Shown: one piece after another, positions 1-7,238 of the stretch | How positions within the stretch are numbered: the first letter of the stretch is position 1 | Layout: each line of letters starts with the position of its first letter | Origin: JAUJNH01 sp038253125 | GTDB taxonomy: Bacteria; Actinomycetota; Acidimicrobiia; Acidimicrobiales; JAUJNH01 | Direction of reading: 5' to 3' | DNA: 17,770 nucleotides | Assembly (NCBI GenBank): GCA_038253125.1 | Contig: JBBSHM010000050.1 | Location: 1 to 17,770, forward strand | Notes under the pieces: model-generated | Databases searched by the model: none | Told to the model about the DNA's origin: nothing | What the model saw: only the letters and a program-made list of their open reading frames with translations | Program-made: the position numbers and the translations under genes

Positions 1-204
1 AGCGAGGCTGGCCATCGCCTGGGAGTCAGTGAGCACAGAGATCGTCTCCTCCAACGACGCCAGGTCGTCGATCGCCACCAGAACCGCTGATGGTCGGCCA
101 TGGACCGTGACCGTCACCCGTTCGTGCTGAGCGGCAACGCGGCGCACAAGCTCCGACAGGCGGGCCTTGACCTCGGCCAGCGGGACCGTCGTTGCACTGG
201 TCAT
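1..204 (-). CDS. Phd/YefM-type antitoxin, 3' end outside the window
   Basis: The ATG at 204 (minus strand) opens 68 codons that run off the left edge. The protein begins MTSATTVPLAEVKARLSEL and continues with R-V-T-V-T-V-H-G-R-P-S-A-V-L-V-A-I-D-D-L-A-S-L-E. The 'PLAEVKARLSEL' helix and the 'TVHGRPSAVLVAIDDLASLEE' strand-turn-helix are the recognisable pattern of type II antitoxins of the Phd/YefM family. Such proteins bind DNA through the N-terminal half and neutralise a partner toxin through the C-terminal tail, usually RelE or PIN. The partner should lie just beyond the left edge, which cannot be seen here. No Shine-Dalgarno sequence is present, and a -10-like TATGGT lies exactly 7 nt before the ATG, so translation is probably leaderless. 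The family call is solid; partner and activity are inferred. Confidence 0.8.
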   Translation of the reverse strand, partial: MTSATTVPLAEVKARLSELVRRVAAQHERVTVTVHGRPSAVLVAIDDLASLEETISVLTDSQAMASLA

Positions 205-211
205 AGTTTGA

Positions 212-217
212 ACCATA
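212..217 (-). promoter_or_regulatory. -10 element of a leaderless antitoxin promoter
   Basis: On the minus strand TATGGT is followed by exactly 7 nt (TCAAACT) and then the antitoxin ATG at 204. The sequence fits the actinobacterial -10 consensus TANNNT, and the spacing would put the transcription start on or next to the A of ATG. No convincing -35 and no ribosome-binding site are visible. Confidence 0.5.
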
Positions 218-301
218 CCGCAGCGGCTGCCAGTCGCCGCCGCCGGAGTGATCCGCGGCTGACGCCGTGGCCTGGCCCACCACGCACTGCAGCTCAGGCG
301 T

Positions 302-358
302 CTGACCGAACCCCACGGGTAGGGCCGAGGCTTCAACTCGGCTTCGCTAGCCGGTCAG
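302..358. other. Structured intergenic element, possible terminator between purD and the antitoxin gene
   Basis: A perfect 7-bp inverted repeat (CTGACCG at 302-308 and CGGTCAG at 352-358) encloses an inner 6-bp hairpin (GCCGAG at 324-329, CTCGGC at 337-342). It starts about 17 bp after the purD stop. No T-tract is present, so factor-independent termination is not assured. The rest of 205-374 shows nothing beyond the antitoxin promoter. Confidence 0.3.
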
Positions 359-374
359 CCTGGACAGGCGGTTA

Positions 375-1610
375 TCAGGCCGTGGCGGCGATGTCGGACC
401 GGCGAAGGAGCCCGCCCTCGAAACGGACATGGTCGGCGGCGGCGTAGGCCGTCTGCCGGGCCTGCCGCCCGTCGGCGCCCAGGGCGGCGACGCAGACGAC
501 GCGGCCGCCGCTGGTGACGAGGCGGCCGTCCTGTTCGGCCACGCCGGCGCAGAACACCAGCGGCCCGGCCGCCTCCAGGCCCGTGATGGCGGCGCCGGTC
601 AACGGCTCGGCCGGGTAGCCGGGGGCGGCGAGGACGACTCCGACGCAGGCCTCGGGGCGCACGGCTATAGCCGACGCATCCACCCGGCCGGCGGCGGCGG
701 AGGCGAGAAGGGCGGCCAGGTCGCCGTCGAGGCGGGGTAGCACGACCTGGGCCTCGGGATCGCCGAAGCGGACGTTGTACTCGAGGAGCTTCGGGCCGTC
801 GGAGGTCAGCATGATCCCGGCGTAGAGGACGCCCCGGTAGTCGATCCCCTCGGCAGCCAGGGTGTGCAGAGTCGGCAGCACCATGGTCTCCAGGACCTGT
901 TCGGCCAGGTCGGCAGGCACCCCGTTGACGGGTGAGAAGGCGCCCATGCCGCCGGTGTTCGGCCCGGTGTCGCCGTCACCCAGCCGCTTGTGGTCGCGGG
1001 CCACGGGCAGCACGACCACGGCGTCATCGGTCGTCCGACCGTCGCACACCGCCAGCACCGAGACCTCGGAGCCGGTGAGACCCTCCTCCACCACCACCGT
1101 CCGGCCGGCGGCGCCGAACGAGGCGCCCGACAGCTTGGCCCGCACGTCGGCCACCGAGTCCTCGACGTCATCGGCCACCAGCACCCCCTTGCCGGCGGCC
1201 AGGCCGTCGGTCTTCACCACCCAAGGACCGGTCTGCGAGCGCAGGAACGTTTCAGCATCAGCCTCCTCACCGGCCCGGAAGGCGCGGCTGGCCGCCGTCG
1301 GCACCCCTGCCCGCCGCAGCACATACTTCAGGTGGGCCTTCGAGCCTTCGAGGCGGGCGCCGTCAGCTCCCGGCCCGAAGGCAGCCGTGCCGTTCGAGCG
1401 CAGCTGGTCGGCCAGGCCGTCGACCAGCGGCTGCTCGGGTCCGATCACCACGAGGTCGACCGGTCCAGCCTCGTCCAAGGTCGGAGCACACCGGACGCCG
1501 AAGCGGCTCATGCCGGCGTTGCCGGGCACCACCACGACCTCGGCGGTGCGGCCCAACGCCCAGGCCAGCGCGTGCTCCCGCCCGCCCGCGCCAACGACGG
1601 CGATCCTCAC
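375..1610 (-). CDS. purD: Phosphoribosylamine-glycine ligase (GARS)
   Basis: This 411-residue protein catalyses the second step of purine synthesis, joining phosphoribosylamine and glycine with ATP to give GAR. It has the family's usual length. The N-domain starts MRIAVVGAGGREHALAWAL. Then come 'GPEQPLVDGLAD', 'LEGSKAHLK', the ATP-grasp signature 'VVKTDGLAAGKGVLV', 'RDHKRLGDGDTGPNTGGMGA' and the metal-binding 'LEYNVRFGDPEAQ'. The start is a GTG whose GTGA overlaps the TGA stop of the upstream PIN-toxin remnant, so translation is probably coupled to that relic; no separate ribosome-binding site is obvious. It is the last gene of the minus-strand purine block that begins with purE and purA. The enzyme itself looks intact and essential; only its position behind a decayed toxin-antitoxin pair is odd. 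Confidence 0.97.
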   Translation of the reverse strand: MRIAVVGAGGREHALAWALGRTAEVVVVPGNAGMSRFGVRCAPTLDEAGPVDLVVIGPEQPLVDGLADQLRSNGTAAFGPGADGARLEGSKAHLKYVLRRAGVPTAASRAFRAGEEADAETFLRSQTGPWVVKTDGLAAGKGVLVADDVEDSVADVRAKLSGASFGAAGRTVVVEEGLTGSEVSVLAVCDGRTTDDAVVVLPVARDHKRLGDGDTGPNTGGMGAFSPVNGVPADLAEQVLETMVLPTLHTLAAEGIDYRGVLYAGIMLTSDGPKLLEYNVRFGDPEAQVVLPRLDGDLAALLASAAAGRVDASAIAVRPEACVGVVLAAPGYPAEPLTGAAITGLEAAGPLVFCAGVAEQDGRLVTSGGRVVCVAALGADGRQARQTAYAAADHVRFEGGLLRRSDIAATA

Positions 1611-1843
1611 GGGGCCAGCAGCGAGACGTCGTAGCGGGCGAAGAGGGGGTCGGCGGTGACGATGGTGAGGCCTGGGGCGGGCTCCAGCTTGCCGAGCGCC
1701 TGTTTCACCGCGACCTCGAACGCCACGACGGTACTGACGACTATGTCGGTGCCGGCCTCGATCTCCTCCCGCACCTCGGGGCGGAGCCGATCGGGCCGTA
1801 TGGCGGCCCAGACCCAGACGTGGGTGTCGAGGAGCAGCCTCAC
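1607..1843 (-). CDS. Internally deleted PIN-domain (VapC-like) toxin remnant
   Basis: This 78-residue frame begins MRLLLDTHVWVWAAIRPDRL and ends LTIVTADPLFARYDVSLLAP, matching the two ends of PIN toxins of the 'DTHVWLW' subgroup, which are normally about 125-130 residues long. Asp6, Glu43 (in VAFEVAVKQALGKL) and Asp65 (in VTADP) match three of the four catalytic acidic positions. The central block that normally carries 'HRDPFDRLLVAQA' is absent. The join falls near residues 54-59 (EPAPG/LT), consistent with an in-frame deletion of about 45-50 codons. The toxin is therefore probably inactive as an RNase. Its GTG start overlaps the antitoxin-frame stop by 4 nt (GTGA), and its own stop overlaps the purD GTG in the same way. 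It may persist because ribosomes must pass through it to reach purD. Confidence 0.82.
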   Translation of the reverse strand: MRLLLDTHVWVWAAIRPDRLRPEVREEIEAGTDIVVSTVVAFEVAVKQALGKLEPAPGLTIVTADPLFARYDVSLLAP

Positions 1844-2095
1844 ACGAGAGGCGAGGAGTCGTCCTCGAAGAGGGCGATCACGTCTGGGTCCTCACCGATC
1901 AACGCGCTGTCGGGCGGCGGCTCGACGATGCCGACCAGCCAGCCGAGCTGTCGCCGTTTCGGCCGATCCGCCACCGGCACCAGACGCACAGCGGCGACGC
2001 CGGCCCGGGCGATCACCACCTCCTCGCCTCCCTCGGCACGGGCGACCAACTCTGATGAGCTTCGTCTTGGCCTCGTGCATGTTCACCACCGTCAC
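1840..2095 (-). pseudogene. Frameshifted Phd-type antitoxin (partner of the PIN remnant)
   Basis: The first frame opens at GTG 2095 with MTVVNMHEAKTKL, a classic Phd N-terminus, then degenerates. The homology resumes in another frame as ELVARAEGGEEVVIARAG, continues with VAAVRLVPVADRPKRRQLGW, and ends DPDVIALFEDDSSPLV with a stop at 1840-1842. The two halves join if one base is removed near 2056-2060: CTCATCAGAG would become CTCTCAGAG, restoring T-K-L-S-E-L-V-A-R-A-E. This looks like a single-base insertion. Translation could restart at TTG 2049, but that product would lack the N-terminal dimer/DNA-binding strand. The gene lies 24 bp downstream of purA and overlaps the PIN remnant by GTGA. 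A sequencing error or programmed frameshift cannot be excluded, but the damaged toxin next door favours decay. Confidence 0.78.
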
Positions 2096-2102
2096 GCCGA
2101 AG

Positions 2103-2108
2103 AGGTTA
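2103..2108 (-). promoter_or_regulatory. -10 element of a leaderless promoter in front of the antitoxin relic
   Basis: On the minus strand TAACCT is followed by 7 nt (CTTCGGC) and the GTG at 2095. This is the same geometry as at 212 and 3986. Such a promoter would also supply purD. Confidence 0.45.
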
Positions 2109-2119
2109 GCCAGCCTTGG

Positions 2120-3418
<1,299 letters not shown>

Positions 3419-3443
3419 GGTCCAGACAGGGTAGGGGATCGGC

Positions 3444-3974
3444 TCAGGACAGGGCGGCGGCCACCTCGTCGTCCTGGTCACGGCTGGCGGCGAGCAGGCG
3501 GGTCCGGTGCTCGGCCAGGCGGACGGCCAGCTTTGCGTCGCCCAGGGCCAGGATGCGGGCGGCCAGGATCCCGGCGTTGGTGGCGGCGTCGATCCCGACG
3601 GTGGCGACGGGGATCCCGCTCGGCATCTGGACGATGGACAGCAGCGAATCGAGGCCGTCGAGGTTGGCCAGCCCTATTGGCACCCCGATCACCGGGAGCT
3701 CGGTGACCGCCGCCAGCACGCCCGCCAGGTGGGCGGCGCCGCCGGCCCCGGCGATCACCACCTTCAGTCCCCGATCCGCTGCGGTGCGGCCGTAGGCGGC
3801 GGCCCCTTCGGGGTTGCGGTGGGCCGAGCGCACGCCCAGCTCACAGGCGATGCCGAGCTCGACCAGGACGTCGGCCGCCTTGCGCATGGTGGGCAGGTCG
3901 GACGCCGAGCCCATCACGATGCCGACCTCGGGCCGGGCTCCTGCTGGAACGGTCGTAGGCACGTCGGCCAACAT
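3444..3974 (-). CDS. purE: N5-carboxyaminoimidazole ribonucleotide mutase / AIR carboxylase catalytic subunit
   Basis: The 176-residue protein carries the PurE core: VGIVMGSASDLPTM (17-30), 'GVRSAHRNPEG' (47-57), 'VIAGAGGAAHLAGVLAAVT' (73-91), 'LPVIGVPI' (93-100) and 'GLDSLLSIVQMPSGIPVATV' (107-126). These build the nucleotide-binding site and the catalytic His of the SAHR loop. It forms CAIR in purine synthesis. No purK is visible nearby, so whether it works on N5-CAIR or directly on AIR and CO2 cannot be decided. I chose ATG 3974, which gives a normal length. An upstream extension in the same frame runs antisense into the divergent gene and is not credible. There is no ribosome-binding site; a TAGAGC lies 7 nt before the ATG, suggesting leaderless expression. 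Confidence 0.95.
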   Translation of the reverse strand: MLADVPTTVPAGARPEVGIVMGSASDLPTMRKAADVLVELGIACELGVRSAHRNPEGAAAYGRTAADRGLKVVIAGAGGAAHLAGVLAAVTELPVIGVPIGLANLDGLDSLLSIVQMPSGIPVATVGIDAATNAGILAARILALGDAKLAVRLAEHRTRLLAASRDQDDEVAAALS

Positions 3975-3981
3975 AAGCCAG

Positions 3982-3987
3982 GCTCTA
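3982..3987 (-). promoter_or_regulatory. Candidate -10 of a leaderless purE promoter
   Basis: On the minus strand TAGAGC is followed by 7 nt (CTGGCTT) and ATG 3974. The TA is in the expected place but the conserved last T is C. It shares the TA dinucleotide at 3986-3987 with the divergent -10. Confidence 0.35.
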
Positions 3988-3991
3988 CCCT
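3986..3991 (+). promoter_or_regulatory. -10 of a leaderless promoter for the scramblase-like gene
   Basis: TACCCT is followed by 7 nt (TGCGCGG) and ATG 3999. It fits TANNNT with leaderless spacing and overlaps the purE -10 on the other strand. Confidence 0.5.
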
Positions 3992-3998
3992 TGCGCGG

Positions 3999-4856
3999 AT
4001 GATCGATTCCGGCTGGTACCCCGACCCCGCCCGATCCCACGAGCTGCGCTACTACGACGGCGACTGGACCGACCACGTGTCCGACCAGGGCACTGTGGGC
4101 GTCGACCCGCTGCCGCCCAACGGCGGTTCAGGGGCGGTCCGGGCCATGGACGGCCTCGACCAGGGGCTGTCGTTCGGCGAGATGTCGTCGGCCAAGGTGC
4201 AGGAGCAGGTGGCCCAGAACACCGGGGGCGCACCGGTGTCGGCCGGCACGGGCGACATCTTCTCCGAGCCCGTCCTGGTGGTGAACCAGAAGGCCAAGCT
4301 GATCGAGCTGAACAACGAGTACTCGATCTCCGACGCCGAAGGGCGCAGGATCGGGGCTGTCATGCAGGTTGGCCAGTCCACCGCCCGCAAGGCACTGCGC
4401 CTGATGTCGAACCTCGACTCGTTCATGAAGGTCCACCTCGACGTCGTCGGGCTGTCGGGCGAGCAGCTGCTCCGCCTGACCCGGCCCGGCAAGGTGCTGA
4501 AGTCAACGGTCATCGTCGAGCGGCCGGGGGTGGGCGAAGTGGGCCGGCTGGTTCAGGAGAACGCCATCGGCAAGATCCGCTTCGCCATGATGGCCGGCGG
4601 CGAGAAGCTGGGATCGGTCAACGCCGAGAACTGGCGGGCCTGGAACTTCTCGATACGCGACAACACCGAGACCGAGGTGGCCCGCATCACCAAGACGTGG
4701 GAGGGCTTCGCCAAGGCCGCCTTCACCACCGCCGACAACTACGTGGTCCAGATCCACCGACCGCTCGATGAGCCGCTGCGCACCCTGGTGGTCGCCGCCG
4801 CCGTCTCGGTCGACACCGCTTTGAAGCAGAACGACAGCGGCAAGCTCCTCGGCTGA
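3999..4856 (+). CDS. DUF2510 and LURP-one/scramblase-like domain protein
   Basis: This 285-residue protein starts with a DUF2510 motif (GWYPDPARSHELRYYDGDWT, residues 5-24), a short WYPDP/RYYDG/WT module common in actinobacterial envelope-associated proteins. A flexible linker follows to about residue 88. From about 90 the chain fits the tubby-like LURP-one-related/phospholipid scramblase superfamily: 'PVLVVNQKAKLIELNNEYSI', 'GAVMQVGQSTARKALRL', 'RPGKVLKSTVIVERP', 'NAENWRAWNFSI', then 'ARITKTWEGFAKAAFTTADN' and 'YVVQIHRPL'. The biochemical role of bacterial members is not settled, and scramblase activity should not be assumed. It diverges from purE across 24 bp and converges with marR, leaving 15 bp between stops. 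No transmembrane signal is visible apart from a mildly hydrophobic C-terminal strand. Confidence 0.85.
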   Translation: MIDSGWYPDPARSHELRYYDGDWTDHVSDQGTVGVDPLPPNGGSGAVRAMDGLDQGLSFGEMSSAKVQEQVAQNTGGAPVSAGTGDIFSEPVLVVNQKAKLIELNNEYSISDAEGRRIGAVMQVGQSTARKALRLMSNLDSFMKVHLDVVGLSGEQLLRLTRPGKVLKSTVIVERPGVGEVGRLVQENAIGKIRFAMMAGGEKLGSVNAENWRAWNFSIRDNTETEVARITKTWEGFAKAAFTTADNYVVQIHRPLDEPLRTLVVAAAVSVDTALKQNDSGKLLG

Positions 4857-4871
4857 GGAAGGTCACCCTCA

Positions 4872-5324
4872 CTAGCTGTTCGTCCCCCGGTGGTCGGCGG
4901 GGGCGGGGAGCTGGTCCCAGAGCGGGTCGAGACGGGCCCGCAGCCGTGAAAGCTCCTCCAGGTGGGTGGTGGCGAGCGCCGCCAGCTTGGCCTCGCCGGC
5001 GGGAGACAGCTCGAGGCGCACGACGCGGTGGTCCTCGGCGTCCCCCATGCGTCCGACAATGCCGGCCAGCACCGCCCGGTCGACCAGCTCGACCACACTG
5101 TGGTGACGCAGCAGGAGGTGGTCGGCCACCTCGCCGATCGACGGTGGCGAGCCATGGCCCCGGATGGCGAGCAGCAGCTGATGCTGCGGGCCGGTCAGGC
5201 CGACCACCTTGGCCTCGTCCTCGCTCCAGCGCAGGAAGCGGCGCAGGCCGTCCCGGAGCCCCAGCAGGCGCTCAAACTCACGGTCGGTGAGCCGCCGGGG
5301 CCGACGGCTGGTTCGACGTTCCAT
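4872..5324 (-). CDS. MarR-family transcriptional regulator
   Basis: The 150-residue protein has the MarR winged-helix layout: 'LTGPQHQLLLAIRGHGSPPS' (about 43-62), the recognition region 'GEVADHLLLRHHSVVELVDR' (64-83), and the wing 'GDAEDHRVVRLELSPAGEAKL' (94-114), close to the family's 'DRRVV.VRLTPEG'. Flanking helices (RLLGLRDGLRRFLRWSEDEA and ATTHLEELSRLRARLDPL) would form the dimer interface. Family members are usually repressors released by small ligands or oxidation; no candidate redox Cys is present, because the protein contains no cysteine. It is divergent from the ClC gene, and repeated TATCG half-sites fill the 27-bp gap. It therefore probably represses itself and the transporter. 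Its ligand is unknown. Confidence 0.93.
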   Translation of the reverse strand: MERRTSRRPRRLTDREFERLLGLRDGLRRFLRWSEDEAKVVGLTGPQHQLLLAIRGHGSPPSIGEVADHLLLRHHSVVELVDRAVLAGIVGRMGDAEDHRVVRLELSPAGEAKLAALATTHLEELSRLRARLDPLWDQLPAPADHRGTNS

Positions 5325-5354
5325 ATCGGAGCACGATAATATCGCTCAACGATG
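5324..5354. promoter_or_regulatory. Tandem inverted-repeat operator between marR and the ClC gene
   Basis: Plus strand: TATCG-gagca-CGATA at 5324-5338 is a perfect 5-bp inverted repeat with a 5-bp spacer. After one base a second copy follows, TATCG-ctcaa-CGATG at 5340-5354, with one mismatch. The copies are 16 bp apart. Together they run exactly from the marR ATG to the ClC ATG. Both -10 candidates (TATTAT on minus, plus-strand 5336-5341; GATAAT or TAATAT on plus, 5335-5342) lie inside. A bound MarR dimer would block both promoters and both starts. Confidence 0.65.
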
Positions 5355-7127
5355 GTAGTGCCCACCCCCTCTCGCCGACTCGTCCTGCTGACCGTGATCG
5401 CCGCCTTCCTCGGCATCGTCGGGGGTGGAGCGGCCTGGGTGCTGGTCCACCTGATCAGCCTTCTCACCAACGGGCTGCTGTTCCACAGGCTCTCGTCGCG
5501 GAATCCGGTCCTCGGCGACCTCCGTCCCGGCTGGCCGCTGTTCGCCGCCGCCATCGCCGGGGCTCTGGCCGTCAGCCTGCTGGCCAAGTGGGCGCCGTTG
5601 ATCCGAGGGCACGGGCTTCCCGAGGCGATGGAGGCCGTGCTCACCAAGCAGAGCCGCATCGCACCCCGGACGGCCATCGCCAAACCGATCTCGGCCGCCA
5701 TCGCCATCGGCACCGGCGCGCCCTTCGGCGCCGAGGGGCCCATCATCGTCACCGGGGGCGCCATCGGCTCGCTGCTCGGCCAGGTCATCCCCGTCTCCTC
5801 GGCCGAGCGCAAGATCCTGCTGGCGGCAGGCGCAGCCGCCGGGATGTCGGCCACCTTCGGGTCCCCGCTGGCCGCCGTCGTCCTGGCCATCGAGCTGCTG
5901 CTGTTCGAGTTCTCCGTGCGGGCCTTCGTGCCCTTGGTGGTGGCTACGGCCACAGCCGGCGCCATGCACTCGATCCTGTTCAGCGAAGGGCCGCTGTTCA
6001 AGGTGCCGCCCACCGACTTCGCCGGGCTCGACGTCCTGCCCGCCTTCGTCCTGCTCGGCCTGGCCTGTGGCGCCCTCGCCATCGTGATCACCCGGGGCCT
6101 GTTCGCCGTCGAAACCGGGTACCGGCGTCTCCCCGTCAGCGAGTTCTGGCATCCCGTCATCGGCGCCGTCGGGTTCGCCACCGTCGGGCTGTTCGTCCCG
6201 CGCGCCCTCGGCGTCGGATACGACGTGATCGACGACGTCCTGGCCGGCCGCCTCGCCGTCGGCGTCGTGGCCAGCATCGCCGTCGCCAAGCTGCTGGCCT
6301 GGTGGGTGGCGCTCGGCTCCGGCACCTCGGGCGGAACGCTGGCCCCGATCCTGCTCATCAGCGCCGCCTTCGGCAGTGTCATCGGCGCCGGCCTCAACGA
6401 CGTGCTCCCCGGGCCGCAGGTCGCCCTCGGGGCGTTCGCCATCGTGGCCATGGCCGCCACCTTCGGCGCCGCCACCCGCGCCCCGTTCACCTCGATCGTG
6501 TTCGTCTTCGAGCTGACCCGCAACTACAACGTGATCCTCCCGCTCATGATCGCCACCGTCCTGGCCGACCTGGTGTACAGCGCCGTCAACGAGGACAGCC
6601 TGATGACCGAGAAGCTGGCCCGCCGGGGCCTGCGCATCGGCCGGCACTACGGCGTTGACCCCTTCACCACCACCGACGTCAGCCACATCATGACCAGCGA
6701 CGTTGAGACCCTGGATGCCGCGGCGTCGGCAGCCGAGGCCCGCACCCGCTTCGCCGCCGGCGGCCACGGCGCCTACCCGATCATCGACGGCGGCCGGCTC
6801 GTCGGAATCGTCAGCCGGGGCGACGCCCTCCGGGACGGCTTCGAGGACGGTCGGCCACTCCTCGAGCACGCCAGCCGGGCGGTCGCAACCGTGCGATCCG
6901 GCGACAGCGCCCAAGCGGTGCTGCGAATCATGGTCGACGAGCAGGTCGAGCACGTGCCCGTGGTCGACGATGGCCGGCTGGTGGGCATCTGCACCCGCAC
7001 CGACCTCCTGAAGGTACGCCGCAACCAGCTCGCCCTCGAGAAGGCGCAGGCGGGGTTCTCGGCCGGAGAAAGCCTTCGGCGCCTCCGCCGGCGCCGGGAC
7101 CGGAGCGCCGGGGACCCCCCCGGCTGA
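5352..7127 (+). CDS. ClC-family chloride channel/transporter with two CBS domains
   Basis: The 591-residue membrane protein has a ClC core (about 10-420) and a cytosolic CBS pair (about 441-556). Selectivity-filter loops are GHGLPE (86-91), GAEGP (126-130, with gating Glu128), GSGTSGGTLAP (322-332) and 'TRNYNVILP' (389-397, with the likely anion-coordinating Tyr). At the position of the inner proton glutamate of E. coli ClC (E203) the sequence 'LAIELLLFEF' puts Leu182 after Glu181. The classical H+ pathway is therefore altered and the protein may be channel-like or differently coupled. The CBS units are 'DVSHIMTSDVETL' and 'YPIIDGGRLVGIVSRGDAL', then 'VEHVPVVDDGRLVGICTRTD', and probably bind adenine nucleotides. 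The tail is very Arg-rich (RRLRRRRDR). Expression is probably controlled by the divergent MarR. Confidence 0.93.
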   Translation: MVVPTPSRRLVLLTVIAAFLGIVGGGAAWVLVHLISLLTNGLLFHRLSSRNPVLGDLRPGWPLFAAAIAGALAVSLLAKWAPLIRGHGLPEAMEAVLTKQSRIAPRTAIAKPISAAIAIGTGAPFGAEGPIIVTGGAIGSLLGQVIPVSSAERKILLAAGAAAGMSATFGSPLAAVVLAIELLLFEFSVRAFVPLVVATATAGAMHSILFSEGPLFKVPPTDFAGLDVLPAFVLLGLACGALAIVITRGLFAVETGYRRLPVSEFWHPVIGAVGFATVGLFVPRALGVGYDVIDDVLAGRLAVGVVASIAVAKLLAWWVALGSGTSGGTLAPILLISAAFGSVIGAGLNDVLPGPQVALGAFAIVAMAATFGAATRAPFTSIVFVFELTRNYNVILPLMIATVLADLVYSAVNEDSLMTEKLARRGLRIGRHYGVDPFTTTDVSHIMTSDVETLDAAASAAEARTRFAAGGHGAYPIIDGGRLVGIVSRGDALRDGFEDGRPLLEHASRAVATVRSGDSAQAVLRIMVDEQVEHVPVVDDGRLVGICTRTDLLKVRRNQLALEKAQAGFSAGESLRRLRRRRDRSAGDPPG

Positions 7128-7140
7128 ATTCTCTGGCGCG

Positions 7141-7158
7141 CCGCCATGGGGGCGGTTT
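7141..7158 (+). terminator. Short hairpin after the ClC gene
   Basis: CCGCC (7141-7145), a 5-nt loop, GGCGG (7151-7155) and then TTT (7156-7158) form a compact terminator-like hairpin 13 bp after the stop. It overlaps the -10 candidate for the next gene. The T-tract is short, so termination may be partial. Confidence 0.4.
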
Positions 7159-7238
7159 AGCCTGCTGGCATGCGCCGACATTGACACCTCCACCTTCTGG
7201 CCGGACGGGCCTCGGCTGGTCTGATCCTGTCGCTGCTG
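7158..7238 (+). other. 5' part of the MFS gene interrupted by an in-frame TGA
   Basis: A TAGCCT -10-like site at 7158-7163 lies 6 nt before an ATG at 7170. That ATG is in frame with the MFS gene but reads M-R-R-H and then TGA (7182-7184). After the TGA the frame continues HLHLLAGRASAGLILSLL straight into the recognised protein, supplying the missing first half of helix 1. A single TGG-to-TGA or CGA-to-TGA change would explain it. Confidence 0.5.

Noticed and set aside
3419..3481. N-terminal extension of purA to 3481.
   Set aside because: It overlaps the purE coding end and is Pro/Arg-rich. GTG 3418 restores the canonical catalytic numbering (Asp13, His41).
3975..4076. N-terminal extension of purE to 4076.
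   Set aside because: It would overlap the start of the divergent gene by 78 bp and has no homology. ATG 3974 gives the normal PurE length.
7182..7184. In-frame TGA of the MFS gene as a second selenocysteine codon.
   Set aside because: There is no Cys expectation at this place in MFS proteins, and no comparable hairpin follows within 40 nt. A nonsense change is simpler.
5346..7193. Long minus-strand open frame (615 codons) opposite the ClC gene.
   Set aside because: Its product is Gly/Asp/Gln-rich low complexity without domain pattern. It is an antisense shadow caused by high GC at third codon positions.
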